Of a DNA stretch of 64,000 nt, positions 28,601 to 42,900 are shown piece after piece; the stretch's first letter is position 1; each line of letters opens with the position of its first letter. The stretch lies in assembly GCA_047967505.1 (NCBI GenBank), contig CM106539.1; one strand, written 5' to 3'. The notes beneath the pieces were generated by a model, which was given only the letters and a program-made list of their open reading frames with translations, did no database searches and was not told where the DNA came from. Source of the stretch: Dipteris shenzhenensis. Lineage: Eukaryota; Polypodiophyta; Polypodiopsida; Gleicheniales. A program made the position numbers and the translations under genes.

Positions 28601-28968
28601 CATCCCGTCCACTTTTTACAGATGTCCTTTTTATTTAGAGAAACTCTCGTATTTTTGTGCCTGTCACTGTAGCAATGACTTCCCCACTTAGACTATCTCT
28701 CCTTTTCTTGCGTTCTGTTGAAGCCCACACACTTCTCGGATTGGGATGATCGTGCATTACTTCTACTCTATGTTCAACCTCTATGTTCAACCGCTGGAGC
28801 CACGTTGGTCCTTCTAATTGACAACATCTTCGACATTGTGTGCCCAAGCCATTTCTCATTTGTTTCAGGGTAAACCAACATAGCTAATGTTGCCCTCTTT
28901 GCAGCTAGGTGATCTAAGCTGTGCACCCCTTTCACTTTCTGTAGGCCATTTCTCAGGTTAAAGAGCAT
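25674..28968 (-). pseudogene. HGKG-family transposase, copy B, interrupted by a repeat array
   Basis: Minus-strand pieces follow copy A. The N-terminus (HLAAKRATLAMLVYPE, then NPRSVWASTERKKRRDSL, then SLNKKDICKKWTGCKVFEEH) lies at 28,968-28,560. There is a break filled by palindromic repeats. Next come QTELYLNFMDQ, RSFEHCKPWYVK and the Cys-rich ECIRGTCKHC at 27,560-26,934. The core has VIDFAKSYSF, YDFHISDD, LDGAASQFKSAHGF and FFGSSHGKGEHDG at 26,920-26,303. The C-terminus (RKLSCFCSACIVGDHDDCEN and a DNFAVVA...YLLLQC...WDVVVEGFWY domain) is at 26,294-25,674. Frameshifts occur at about 28,850, 26,890 and 26,300, with several stops between 27,311 and 27,560. The catalytic-looking Asp of LDGAASQF and the HGKG motif are intact. 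Not functional as it stands. Confidence 0.85.
27640..28545. repeat. About 15-fold array of palindromic AACCA-N6-TGGTT
   Basis: Units of the type AACCACCGGGCTGGTTTAGG recur roughly every 25-90 bp. Clear examples are at about 27,651, 27,716, 27,798, 27,833, 28,266, 28,434 and 28,523. Each is an inverted repeat (AACCA/TGGTT arms, GC-rich centre), usually followed by TTTAGGACA. The array splits the coding sequence of copy B between its LDTT and QTELY segments, which are contiguous (ECTQTELY) in copy A. Confidence 0.8.
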
Positions 28969-31900
28969 TGCCTCTTAAGCGTGCATCTCTCAAGATGTTG
29001 GTAGGGTTGTTACTCTACAAACTTTAGGGTGCATGCTAAAGCTTATGAAGACTCGAGAATGGTAATCACCTGAATGGCCTGATGTTGGTTCCTCGAATGC
29101 TCCCACCAACCGTGACACCACAGCTCATGTTCTTCGCTCCAATGGCAATGATCAAATGCATGCATCTATAATCGCTTCTTGTTGCTGCTCTACAAGGAGT
29201 CTTCTTTCTCCTCATTTTTTCTCCCTTCATAGATGTTGCAAAATTATCCCATTTTGATTTTCAACAAATCAAAAAGAAGTTATGGAGCATGCCCTCAAAT
29301 GGGTATGCATCACTTTAGCACAACATTGGAGGCCCATTAACCCATGCCTAATGTTCTCATTTAGGTGTGTCCTTGGGTTAAGGAGAAGCTCACGTAGTGT
29401 ACTTTTGAATGATTACTTGGTTGCATGTATGTATAGGATAAAATTTTAATGTTTTTGAATAATTTGCTATATGCTATAGTCTTCAGCATGCATGCTTCTT
29501 ATGCAACATAGCACTTGTAATGCTTTGATGGTCTCGTTCCAAATCCTTATTCCATAATTTTTTGCTCTCATGTTTAAATTTGCAATGTGTACTACAAATT
29601 GAAGACAAAGTTTGCCGAATTCCGTTGAGTAATGCATAAGTTATGGGTCATGCAAGATACCTATATACATAAAAGTCCCTGAACCTCACCAAAAATGGCT
29701 ACACGCAAGTCATGATGACCCTAAAATTTTATGCCATTACTATTCATACTATCATAGTAAGTGGAAATGGTTACTCTCCTCATATAAAAACTTCCTCTTC
29801 CTTCTCAGAATAAATTCTTTATAACAAAAAATTTGTTTATGTCATTAAATTTTTAACTCGAACTATAGTTATTAAAAAGTGAAACTTATTCTAATCATGT
29901 TTTAAATTAGGTATGTAGTTTCAAAATGAAAGCTTATTACAACCATGTTTGTAACCTTGTACAATACAATTACACTCAATTGATACTATAATCTAACTTA
30001 ACCACTTCATATTTAAATCCTTTATTTCAAGTATGCTGCATGTTCTTATCTCATTTAAATCGATACGTGATTGTAACAAATAGCTTCTCATGAGCTTCTC
30101 ATGTAGGAAGGATGACCTTCACTAGTTACCAGTTTGTTTAAGCATTAAGCATGAAGATGGGTGTCTTTATCGAAGATCTTGTTGTTAGTATAACCTTCTA
30201 GTTTTCAATGAGACCGTTCTCAGTGGTACTTGATTTCATGAATCATCCTATTTTCAAAAAATGAGTTGACTGCCCTTTTTTGAGAGCTAGGATACCTAGC
30301 CATCGCCATTGGTGCATGTCCTTGTCGAAGGTTATGAAGGGGCAAATTGATGTGTGTGTGCATTTGCCTATGGGATTGGAGTCCTATGCAAGAAGTGTGT
30401 GAGTGTAGGTGTGCTAGAAGGTTCTAGTTAGGTGTGTCAGGTTGGTGTGATGAGTGAGTGATCATAGGAGGTGATTGATTGAGATAATCAAGGAGATGAT
30501 TGTGGATCTGGGATCTACCTACATGGAGGCAATTGCCTATATATGTAACCACTCTTGGAATAAAGTTTTACATTTGTGTCTCATTGTTTCTATATGGATT
30601 TACAGGTTAGGGACCAACCGAGCACCCCAACCAAAAGTTGTCCTATCCAGACATTCTCATTGGAGCATATCCTTTTCTAGACCCTTGGCAATGGGATCTT
30701 TTCAACACATTGTTGCCTCCAACCATCCTAGTCACGAGGAAGTTCCATTACGTGGTATTTGTGCAAGCACTTTTTGCAAATGTAATCAAGGAATACATCT
30801 TGTGGACTTTCATTGACAAGACCCCATATTCCAATATGCTAAAAAATAGTAAGGATTAATCATGAAATGATGTGCATATCTAAACAATTAACTATAAATA
30901 AGCCCAAAAAAGATAGCATGTAAGAAATGGTAGAAAAAAAGTAAGGATTAGTCATGAAACCATGTATATATATAAATAGATAGGAACACTAACTGAACGG
31001 ATGTGCACATTTTTTGAGCAAAAACCTACGAGCAAAAAAGTTCGAGCGATAATGTTTGACACCAACCATGCTATTATATTTCTCAAAGGAATATACAATT
31101 CTTTCTTAATTTCTCATTTATGGAACCATATACTTACTTATTTATCATTATAACCCTCATTTTAGAGAACATCATCTAGATATGAACAAATAGTGAACAC
31201 TTTAGAAACTCCTATAAATCCCTCCCTACCATACTCTCTTTTGAGGATTATGGTAATTAAATCGATTTAAAAGGGTTTCCCTTAGCTTTAGCAATCCTAT
31301 TTTTGAAGTATTGAGAAGCTCTCATGTAACAATGTATACCATATTCCTTGGATGAGTAGGAAAAGGATATTGAAAATCTCATAATTGAAGCCATTATTCT
31401 CTATCATAAATTAATCTCTAATACATTATCAAATATGGAAAGTCAAGGGAGGTATTTTTAAAATATTCCCAATTCTTCAAACCTAGGTACTTTTAAGGAA
31501 ATGTAGTCTCTACTGAACTCCTTCCTACCATAATATGAATTAGGAAAAAGTTGTAACTCTCATATACATCTTGAAATTTCTAATTTATCTCTTCTAAACT
31601 TATACAAATTATAATTTTAGGCCTATCATTGCATAGATCATGAAATTTTGAATATTTTTTCTTTTTACAGCTCCTCAATCTGAGCTAAGGAGCAAAAGTT
31701 ATGATGCATTCTTTGTAGGCTCTCCAAGGGTATTCCGCCGACGAAATAGTGTTGGGGCAAGCTCTTCAAGACATTTTCTTCTAGCAAAATACACTTAGAG
31801 GGTCTATTAAAAAGATGTTATATATTTTTCTTAGCTCATCCCGAGGAGATGTAAAGAGGATATTTGCTCAAAATTTCATGATCCAACCAATGGTGAAAGG

Positions 31901-32520
31901 AAAAAAAATGATATTTGAAAGGCATAAAATAAGTGGCCATTTGGACATTATATATGTAAATTATATAAAGGTATATTTATGTCTATCTCTGTTCATCAAT
32001 ATTTCATATTTAGTTACATATTCCTTGAAATAATTGGGAATTTCTTGCTCCCTAAAAATGACTTCCTCACTCTAATGCCTTTTGGATTAGGATTACCATG
32101 TATATATCTAAACAAGAGTGCACAAGCACATGAAGACATTGCTTCCTAATATAGTTGTGCTTTTGGATGCAGATCGAACAATTTTTTGAATGGATTTGGG
32201 CTATTAAAAGGCGACTAGGATGATCTCCATAAAGGGCAACTTGAAACACATGATTTAGTTAAATGGCAACTTGAAACACAGATTTATTTAGTTAATTGCA
32301 AAAATTCACAAAAGAGTTTGAATCCTCACGATATCACTCCCTCTAAGGAAGCACTTATAATAGCTCTAAGGAGGCACGTCTAACAAATGGATCACGAACT
32401 AAACCATATGCTAAGGTCGTCTCAAAGTATGTGTTGAATTTTGGCAATTCTGAGTGCATGCATTTCACAGTGCATTCATTTTGGTGCAAGGAGTCGGGAC
32501 TGGGGTGCCCGGAATAGCAT
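28969..32520. other. AT-rich interval without a supported gene
   Basis: Open frames (for example 30,475-30,859) lack family resemblance. No repeat structure stands out. Confidence 0.5.
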
Positions 32521-32522
32521 GC

Positions 32523-32841
32523 TCACTCGCGGATGGCCTCATCGCTGATGAAGGCGAAGTCCCTGGCGCCAGATCGAACAATCAAGCAATCAGTAACACC
32601 TGATTCGCTGCAGGCGATCGCCCCATCATGCCCGCCGCTTCCGAATCTATCTGGGCTGTGGATCGGAACAGTTGCCTCATGGCACACTCTCTCGCCAACT
32701 TCTTGCAAAGCTGGAAGCGCCCCTGCTGCCAACGCCGCACCTTCTCATCCGTTTTTTTTTAAATCCCTGTCAGGCAAATTAGCAGGGCCGGGAATCTCTC
32801 GGCGAGCCATCGGAGTGATTCGGGACCTGGGTTTCTGCTAA
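32523..32841. other. GC-rich island with opposing short ORFs
   Basis: The base composition rises sharply against its AT-rich flanks. Open frames exist on both strands (plus 32,533-32,841, minus 32,523-32,732), and neither matches a family I recognise. It may be an exon or promoter fragment of an unseen gene, or a retroposed piece. No function is proposed. Confidence 0.25.
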
Positions 32842-35800
32842 ATCCAGCGGTAATAGGACGTGGGAAACGGCAAAGTAGCATGATGTGTGCATCCTGAAAT
32901 CAACCTTTTCTACTCAATAAGTTTCTCTTTGGAGGCGTCGCAATTGGTGTATGTAACTTGTAGCGTAGATTGTAATTTGTAATAATGTGTAGCCTTAGTC
33001 CCTTGTGTTTGTGGTCAACCTACTTTTAGGATGGTCGTAGTCAACTTGACCTATGACCACTTTCATAAAAGGGCCATAGATTGTGACAATCATTGGCAAA
33101 ACAATTAGGCCAAGACTATGAGGTCTTAGATAAGGTTCCCACTCACCGCTCAAAAATGCTCACATAGCATCCTTGAGCGGTGATGGGCATTTCTAAAGAA
33201 AGGTTCCCACTCAATGCCTACTCTGCAAAAAAAACCTAGAACACGCTCAAACCAGAGACATATATTGGTTGCAAAAGATTGACACAAGCAAAGGTGCCGA
33301 AATGCCCGAGGGGAGAGGCAAAATCTCCATCTCCAACAAGGCAATCCACCCACCACCTTGATTTTCAAGACTCTTGTGGGAACGTTCCAGGCTTTACAAA
33401 ATGATGCCAATTTGTGGCATTTAGGCTAGAATGGAGCTGACTGGAACATCCGAAATCAAAAGAAATCTAGGATGCTTTAAGGCCATGGGTGAGAAGTCCT
33501 TTGCAAAGACTAAGGTAGGTGAATAGGTGCGTGTTCTATGAAAGAGGGTCCTAAACTTGCAAAACCTTCACGACAATATAGGGCTAGGTGGAAAACCACC
33601 TTACTCCCTCTTGCTAGTTACTCTAGGCATCGCAATTGGTAAGCCATGCCCTTGGCTTAGTCACTCTTGCCAATTTTTTGCATATGCCAAGGGTCCTTGT
33701 CACCTTAGGCAGCCTAGCACCAATTTCCTTCTACATGATCTTGGCATGAAACCACCTTTTCATTGCTTTCCATTGTTTGCTTACTTGGAACGCATTATGC
33801 ATAGGGAAACATCCATGGAACAAGGCCCACATTGGGAGCATGGCTTGTAGCTTCTAGTCTTGGCCTTGGATGCAACAATGTGCACTGAGTACTTCTTAAT
33901 GCATTTTGACTCACCACATGAGCCGCTTTCTTCCCTCTTCTTTATTTTAAAAAAATGATGATACTTCTTTCCCCTCCACTTCGCTTACTACCTCCTCTAC
34001 TCTTTCCTCATCTCTTTTCTACTTTAGCTCTCCTCTAAGCCTTTCATCCATGTCCTCTATAACTTTGTCTCTTGCCTTTTTATTGCAAGTCTTGGGGAGG
34101 TCTTGTTGGTCGCAAGATGCACCAACTATCCTTATCTTGATAAGGAGTAGATGCTGCTGAAAGAATCTAGATGGATTATTGCAACCGATAATGACTAGAT
34201 ATTAGAGGGGCTAAGTGCTAGCTAAAAGATTGTACATATATTTATTCCAATGGACAATGATTGAATGGGATGAATGTCATCAATGTTGTGGCCTTATAAA
34301 TTCCGAACCTTTAAGAAAGAGAGTTATTTATCTTGTTACTGAATGGTTATGGGCAACATATTCATGGATTGAAATAATAGCTGTGATTATTAGGAAAGTC
34401 ATGTAGGTAAATAGCAATTTATCCATCATGTATATATAGCTACAATTCAGCAAGGAGCCAATTATGCAAACAGAGGGTTAACTTGTCCAAGGTCCAAATT
34501 GTGCGAACATAGGGATTAGTTACACATCCTAAGAAAGATATCTATGTGCAATCAATGAGGCTAGTCACTTGAGGCTCCACTCAATTTTTTTGGCTGCATT
34601 TTTTGAATATGCAATGGGGAGAGAAATGCAAATGGCAGTGAGGGTGACGATGCAATAATAACAAAGCTTCAAGTTGATAGCAATGCTCTAAATCATCTTC
34701 TAAGAAGACATGGGGTATCGACATAGTTGAGCTACTCAAGCACAGGAAGTGCTTGTTTCTAATAAATAAATAAATCTGCAAATATGAAATGGGACTAAAA
34801 AGATATTTGGTGATAATTACATAGATTAGGAGGTTCTAACTACACCTCTCTTCTGATGCACATTCTTAACATTGAGGGAGAAATGAGGAATCGAAAGAAT
34901 CGAAAGACACAACCATGGTGAGAGCGAGTTGAAGGATGGCAACACCAATGTTCTCGTAGTGATTGCCCAAATCATAATACTTTATAAATTGCACTAACAA
35001 ATGACTTTCATGTTATCACAGAAAACTTTTGAGATCGTGTGAGTAAGACTTTTTTTATGTAATATTTGTTGGGCTTCAATTCCCATAAAATGCCAATCTC
35101 TAGCCAGTACTAACTTGGTAATAAAAACACCACCCTTAACATTTGTAGGCAAGATAAGGTTCAATGGACCTTCTGTTGTGTCTCCTGTCCATAATTTTAT
35201 TCATTAAAAAAGAAGAAAGATAATCTAGACAGGTTAAGGGCATGGTTTAGTTAACTATAAAACATGGGTTTAAGGAATACATGAATGCAATGATTTACAA
35301 GTCTATGAAGTAATGCAACTACAAGTCACAGGAGAGATACATGCAGTATAGCCTTCTTTGACTCCCCATCAAAATTCACACAAAAAAACATATGAATCTT
35401 GTTTGTCGAATTACCTTCAAAAAGAGAAAGTCATAGATGAAATTCAATACCACTATTCCACACAACTTGAGCACTTACATAACTCTCCATGCACTTACTT
35501 TTTTGATAGGCTACCCTCCATTGTCATCTTGTTAGCACGGTTTTGAAGCACTTACAAGTTGCTTGAGGGTTAGCCATGGAAAGTCCTCTGAGTTAGTATT
35601 TTCCATATGGGGTAGCTTGGAAACTGCTCTTAATGTCCTATTAGACACAAGAATCTTGGTTTGCACATCCACAGGCCTTTCTCTCATATGTTCATCATCA
35701 TCCATTCTATGATCATGAGAGACCACTATCTACAACCTCCATTCCTATCACTATAAATTGGATCATAATGTTTGATACACCATAAAAATTTCTAAACATG

Positions 35801-37469
35801 TAAGAACATGCCATCATCTCGTGGTTTGTAGGAGTTGCTAAAATCTCACCGTTGAAATTAATTCAATTTTCACTTCATACAACCATAATCAATTTTGCTT
35901 ATTTTGGGAAGCCACTACTATATTTCAAAGGTAAGCCTATGATCACCTCCAATGACACCTTTGTTTGACCTTGTTAACTATATGATTTGATGACTTGGTT
36001 ATACTTGGAAATCTTTGAATAGATTACCCATTCCATAAGATTCTCAAAATTTTGTTTGGAAGACCTTAGCGAATGGAAATCTTAAGAGGATAAGGCCTTT
36101 GAGCTCATGGAGTGAGTTATACAACTCAAGCCAAGCATCAATGTTGCGACAATTTCCCCTTAGTCCCCTTTGTGTTCACCTCGTGTTCACTATGAGATAG
36201 AAGGAAGAGCAAAAGAATTTATTATATATTTAAGGAAGTAAAGAACCAAAATCCATGAGGACATGGCCAAGCAAAGTGAATTCCATGTTGACATGTAGTA
36301 GAGGAGCTCTATTTGTGGCAAATTCTAAATGCTAGGTCTCTTTCTAGAGGTCTAATGAATACCTTATCACCATGTAGAAGAGAAACTAAATTTGTAATGG
36401 GGTTTAACTTTGACAAAGGTAATATCTATTAGTGGAAAATGAACTTGAAAACATGGGCTATGAGCTTATGTGTTTCCCAATACTAAGTGTATGATAACGC
36501 ATGAGGGGAGGGTAGAGGTGGGGAATGGGGGACTTGTCTATTTAGTTGATGACTACCTCTAATCAACAATGTATGTGATACATATATCAATTGAGTGTGG
36601 GAAGCTTGAGTATTTTTATGTCTTGGAATAGTAAAACACAAGTTTTTTCATGTTCATGAAAAGATGGGATGAAAGCAATTTTGATGGGCCCTATAGTGAA
36701 AATGATAAAGCTAGGTCATGACTTGTTATCTATCCAATATATCAAAGTGAGACAAAGTTAGTAAATCCATATCTAAAATAAGATTAGAAAATCAACAAAT
36801 TGTTTACTTATAAATCCCTTGGGCTAGTGACTTGATTCTCATGAGATATGAAAGTCTATATATGTGTATTCTCAAGATTACCAAGAGATTCTAATTCTAG
36901 TGTGACTCTGAAAGCCATATCTTGCTTATTACACCTTCTTAATAACAGAAATTTTAGTTGGTGCTTGTAAGAGTCCAATACCAGGTGATAACAACTTAAT
37001 AAAGTGCACATACCATTAAAAAAATATAATGTGATGTAGTAGATCATTGTTTTATCAACATCACATGTCATGGAGCATTTTGAATTGTGTCCTTTTTCAC
37101 ACATCTAGCTTTCCTTTTTCACACATCTAGCATTCCATTGCTAGCCTTGATCTCTTGTAATCCATGAAAATTTCAATGCTTAGAGTTACTTTTTTGTATG
37201 GTAGGGTCTAGAAGTGTGGTAGTGGATATTGAATTCATGAGTGGGGAGAAAAGTAGAAATGGATTTTAGCCAAGAGAAAATTTAGAGGCTCGTCTAGGTG
37301 GTCTGGGCTGATTTTTAGAGCCTCAAATTCTATAAATTCACCCAAAAATACTCATGTAATATTTTTAGAGCTTTAAATTTGATAAATTTTCCCTAAAAGT
37401 GGTGATCAGGCTAATATTTATAAGTCTATATAGGAAAAGATTAGGCCATTTTCTAGTTACACACCCTAC
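32842..37469. other. AT-rich interval without a supported gene
   Basis: Nothing recognisable. An A-run after TTTTATTCATT near 35,200 may mark another retroposed 3' end. Confidence 0.5.
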
Positions 37470-37735
37470 GAAGGGCACTAGAGACGCACTCCCATCCCAA
37501 CCGATTGTTGTGTAAGGTGTTCAGGCATTCTTATCAGTGCTGTGTTTCATCCCAAGACCTGTAACATTAGGAGGATCAAAATTGATGGGTCCTTTGATGT
37601 TCCACGAGATGTCATGCCAACACTATTATCTACTTATCTCCCCTATTTTGGTTCTTAAGGGGCAGAGTTTTACTTTGTAAAAGCAAACTTGACTTAATAT
37701 AATATAACCCTGTTTTCCTCAAAAAAAAGAAAAGA
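37470..37735 (+). mobile_element. Poly(A)-ended retroelement tail (LINE/SINE-like 3' end)
   Basis: The stretch ends TTAATATAATATAACCCTG...CTCAAAAAAAAG, typical of a non-LTR retroelement or processed transcript 3' end. No coding domain is present. A similar ending occurs at about 39,990. Confidence 0.4.
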
Positions 37736-39799
37736 TTAGGCCATCAACCTACACTTTCATAATTATGCTCCCCCTTTAAAATCTTCAATGCAATAATCCT
37801 CACTAATTGTTATGGTCACTAATTGCTATGGTCAATTTACTGTTTCCCTTTGCACGAGCATTTTAAAATGTTTTTATAGAATTTTCAACACTTGATAGAA
37901 ATATATGCCAACAACAAGATCATGTGTAACATTTGGTGTCCTACACGAGTAGGAGAAGGATGTGGGAAAAGGCCACCCACTATACCTTGCCTTGAGTAGG
38001 GGCTTAGCCACGTAGGAGAAACATGTAGGGAATTAAGGCCACCCATTATGCATTACCTTGAGTACGGGCCGCTTACCCAAGTTGTAGAAGGATGTGTGAA
38101 AAGGGCAACCACCACGATCTATCTGGAGTAGAGGTGGGTGTACCAAATCTGCGAGCTACTTTGGAACATGCAATAAATCCTCATAGTAATTACCTATATT
38201 AGCTACCATCATGACCATGGACATAAAAACTTAACCCTAGAATACTAGAACGTATGAAATAAGAAGCAATCAATGCTATCATCACAAGCCATAGACATAG
38301 TGACAAATTCTTGGTACTATATGTAATCATAATTCGCATATCCTATACGTACAAATTGCAATTCGCATATCATATACGTACAAATTGCCTAGGGTTCAAT
38401 GTCCTAGGAGTGTCCTAGATGCCACGATCTTTAAGTTTCTATTGTGAGAGTCATCTTTTTTGACATCAGGAACATGTTACCATGCATCATCTCTCTTGTG
38501 TAGAGCATCACATCTGAATCATCATTAGTGACTATCATAATCTTCACTTCCACATAATCAATCATGCACAATCCCAATTTTATTGTTTTAAGATTTGTTA
38601 TGATGCTAGTATGAGTGGCCAAAACAATGCTTTTAACTCACTTGAATCAATCATGCTCATAGAGCAAGAAAAAATCATGCTCATAAACAAAGAAAATAAA
38701 CCTCCATCCATGACCCATTTCTTCAAAAGAGCTATTTATTAGGGGACATTTGAACCCAATACTATAAGTAGTATACATATTCTTATTCCTAAACATTGGC
38801 ACGTAGACATATGTAGTACAATCTTGGCACTTTCCTCATATATTTTTCATTAATTAGTCCCAAACTTGGGCCATTCTGCATACCCATTTTCCCAAGAGGT
38901 AAGGAATATCCGCAAAAAGTATTTTGTGACACAAGTGTGTGGATGCACGTGTAGTTGTAGCTCAAAAAAGATTGTTCTAGTTGATGCCTACATCAAACAT
39001 TGAATGCTATATCACATGTGACTCACATATAGCCTCATTAACATAAACAAAAGATCCTTAAATATATTTCTATCTTGCTAGACTTGCTAGTTTAATTTTC
39101 AATTCAATCGAGGCTTGTTCCTTTGAAGGGATAATAACTTCATTGCTTGATGAGTTCACTTAACAATATGTAAGTTACCACATGAGTTCTCCATGAGTTC
39201 AATAGAAGGGTTTTCTTTTCTTGTGGATTTACAAAAAACATACATATAGATCTCATATAAAGGATACTTAAAACTTTTATGGACGCACATGATGTAGGGG
39301 AGTTTTAGATACAAAACGTCATGGGCTTAAATGTTTAAAACTACCAAGAAAAGAAATAAGTTTGAGAGCTAAATCTATTGTGACTACTCTTCCTTGTGGT
39401 ACCTTTGGTATATTTTTAGACTTCATGCATGCTCATTGTCAAGGTTCCACTTTCCCAAGATCCTTCATGACTCAACATGTGGTTAGTATCCTTGCATCAG
39501 CTACCAAATCTACACACTCTTTCCAAAATTGTTCTATCTCATATTAATTGAACTGACTCTTTACCAACTTTTACAGTATTATTGGTGATATTGTGGAGTT
39601 CTTTGTAGTAGTGACAATTGGTTTTGTCACTCTTTATTTTCATCAACCTCATAAACTCCTCATAAATAGACTTCCACTTGAAGTCAATATCATTTTTTAA
39701 GACTAGGACTCTTTTTAGTTAACTAGTATTTGGATAAGCATCTCATAAAACTATTAGTGCTTATCAATCTTAACTCCTAGAACCTTATCTTTGGTGACA
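37736..39799. other. AT-rich interval without a supported gene
   Basis: No coding or RNA feature recognised. Confidence 0.5.
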
Positions 39800-39998
39800 T
39801 AACAGCTTTCTGGTAGCTCCTAGGTAGAAAGAAACAATGAACAGCAGGTCAGCTTAATAGGAAATAGAGAAGGTAAGAGCTGAGATTGCATACTAGATAT
39901 CCCTCTCTAGAGGGGAATTTTGTTCAGTTGGAACTTCTTTGTGCAAAGCTTATGATCATAATATAATAAAACACTTCTTTGCCCCCCAAAAAAAAAGA
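39800..39998 (+). mobile_element. Poly(A)-ended retroelement tail, second example
   Basis: Ends ATCATAATATAATAAAACAC...CCCCCCAAAAAAAAA. The ATAATATAATAAAA block before the A-tail resembles the one near 37,700. It is probably a short 5'-truncated non-LTR insertion. Confidence 0.4.
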
Positions 39999-42900
39999 AC
40001 CTTATCTTTTCTATCCTTTTTAGTTCTGAAGTAGTCTTTGCACAAGCTACCTTCATCCCATGAAATAGTTCATGATGATCCATCTTAAATGGTCCTTATG
40101 GTTGATCCATATTTGATAATATTGAGCAGTCCTCCAATATGCATACTATGATTTCTGGAACAATGAGGGACCTTAGCCTCCTTCCATTTAAAAAATAGCC
40201 ATTATCATTTGTAATTTTTCCCAACTTCTTACGATCTATTTATTTCTTTAAAATCTCTTTTTTGTTAGGAAAAAAACTATTAAACAATTCTAAACACTGC
40301 TAAATGTAATTTGGTTTCTTCAATTGTCTTTCCCATCAATTCTAAATCATATAAATAACTCAAAAGAACCAATTGGTTGTCAAGACTTGAGCATCGATGA
40401 GGATCTTTAACCCTTTTTTGTGGTAGAAAAAGAGTTGTTACATCATCTTGGGTCTTTCAAGTGGAGTTGACATAATGAAACCTAGTGGTGGGCCTCCATG
40501 GACAAAAGTTATGAACTAAATCTTGACATAACTTTTCCTAATTTTTTGGAGGAAAGTTGTAGCAAGAATGCAAATAATATTTCATCCTTGGGCTTCCACT
40601 ATCTTGCTTGGCAAGATCTTGACATCATTGAGTGAGGCACACAAGGTGCCTTTTAGTGACAATGCCCTTTCCTTGGTATGTCATAAGCAATCAACTATCT
40701 ATGTTCAAGACACATCCCCACTTAACACCCTTTCTCATCCAAAGGCTTCAAACTAGGTCTACAAACCATGGGGAAAAGTTTAAAAAGATGCTATCTTAGT
40801 TGAGCAAATCTTGACGTTGAAGGCCAAATTCCCAAGCAACCTTGGGGAAACAATTAGGTTTCATAGGTATAACTGTGAAATGCTACCTGAATTGTGCAAA
40901 TATATATATTGTAGGCCCAATTCCCAAGCACCCTTGGAAGAAAAATAAGCAATTCAATGGGTCACAAGGAATGTATTCCTTGGGCATGTCCAGTGTTGGA
41001 TCATCATGTGTGATCTTACAGTAGATCCTTGCATGCCTCTCTCGATGCTGGGAAGTCTCTCCCATGTTGACAAGCCAGTGTCAAAAAACATAAGAGACTT
41101 GCTCCTTTGTCAAAGTCTGAACCAACACGCATGCAAGAGTCAAGGGTTGTGACAGGAGAGCCAATTGCAATCAATGGAAACCATTAAATTTCATAACAAC
41201 ATGCAAGATTCAAGAGTTTTGATAGGAGATCCAAATGCAACCAATGGAAACCATTTTGAGGAATCTAGAAAGTAGAAGAGATTCCAAGTGCTCGTTTTCA
41301 AGGTCGACTTTCACCATTTGATCATGCTGGCCTTGATAAGTAGGCAGCTGTGATTAGAATACAAAGAGGGGGAAGAAGGCAATTGATAAGTAGGCAATTG
41401 TGATTACAATACAAAGAGGGGTTGGTTGTGTCAGGGGAAGAAGGATGATTTTGCTCAAAAAGCACTTACTAGAATGCTTAATGAGCAAGATTATGGATAA
41501 GGTCTATTCACACACAAGTCATTGAAGGGCTCAAATCAGCTTAATGTGTCTGAAAGCCACCCTTGCTTTGTGGCCATGTGTGCCTGAGGCATTCATCATG
41601 TAAAAATCCCATATAGCATGTTTAAGGGGTATTTATGAAACCCCCTATATGCAGATTTTAAAAACCTATATATACACCACTTTTGTAAATTTTGAGATCA
41701 TTAAAGTACCTATCTGTATTGAAAATTTCATTGTTTTATTATGTATGTATAATTGTGTAGTTCCCTAAGAAAATAAAATCCCTCGTATTGAACACATGTG
41801 CTACATGTGCGCTACTGTAAGGGGCACCCATGACAAGGTTAATTATACCCCCTCTAGGGCGTATTGCACTCAACTCTAAAGTGCTACTATTGCAGTGGGA
41901 GTACTCACCCCTAGTGGACTGGCTATAGCTAGTCCTTCAACCTCAACACAATTGCCAACTATCCATGCATGGTACCCTACCCCCACCCTTCATTCCCACC
42001 TCTCCTCTAATCCTCACTTCAACTCCTCTAATCCTTTAATCCTCAATTCAATCCTCACCTCAACTCCTCTAATCCTCACTTCACCTGCTCTAATCCTCTC
42101 CTCACCTATGTTCACATCCCCCTCTCTTCAATTCCATGCGAGCCAATATGTCACATTCTCCATCGCCAGCTGTTGTTATGCCATTTGTGGGGTGGTGAGG
42201 TAAAAAGTAGTTAGTACCTCCATAGATAAAGGCAATATGTCACCCTACACCATTAATGCCACGTGTGGCCATAAGGGCGAGAGGCAGTTTAAGTTAGGGC
42301 CAAAACTTGCCCTGATTAGGACACATAGGAGTAGCAGAAAGTTGGAGTGCATGATCATGCTCTAAGTGTGCATGGAGTTTGTAACAGGTTTGTTAGTGAA
42401 TAAACATCAAGAAAATAAGGGTCATAGCAAGAAGAATGAACGGAGATAGAGTAGGTGTATATGGTGGTGACACTAAACTTTGAAGCTTCTTGTTGAGCTT
42501 GTGCAACAACATTTGTAGTCAGGAGAGTTGACTCCGAAATGGGATGCCATTTTAAGGTTGGTGACTAGCTTAATGATGACTAGCTCAATGACGATCATTA
42601 ATCCTCTACGTCAAGGTTGTGTTTGGCAATCTAAGTAAATCCTAGCTGTCTGCCATCATGGGCCTATGATCTTGTTACTACACCAATTTGATAGGTGCCT
42701 AAAAATTGAGCCAACCCCTATCTTGGGTTGTTCACTAAGAAATGGGCTCAGTATAAGTATATTCTTAATTTCTAAATCCTAAAAAGATTAATGTACATTA
42801 GGGAGTTGTAAAACAATTTAAGGAAAATTTTACAGATTTGTATAGAAAATTTTAGGAAAGATTAAGAGATTTGTAAAACAATTTTAGGAAAAGTTTAGAG

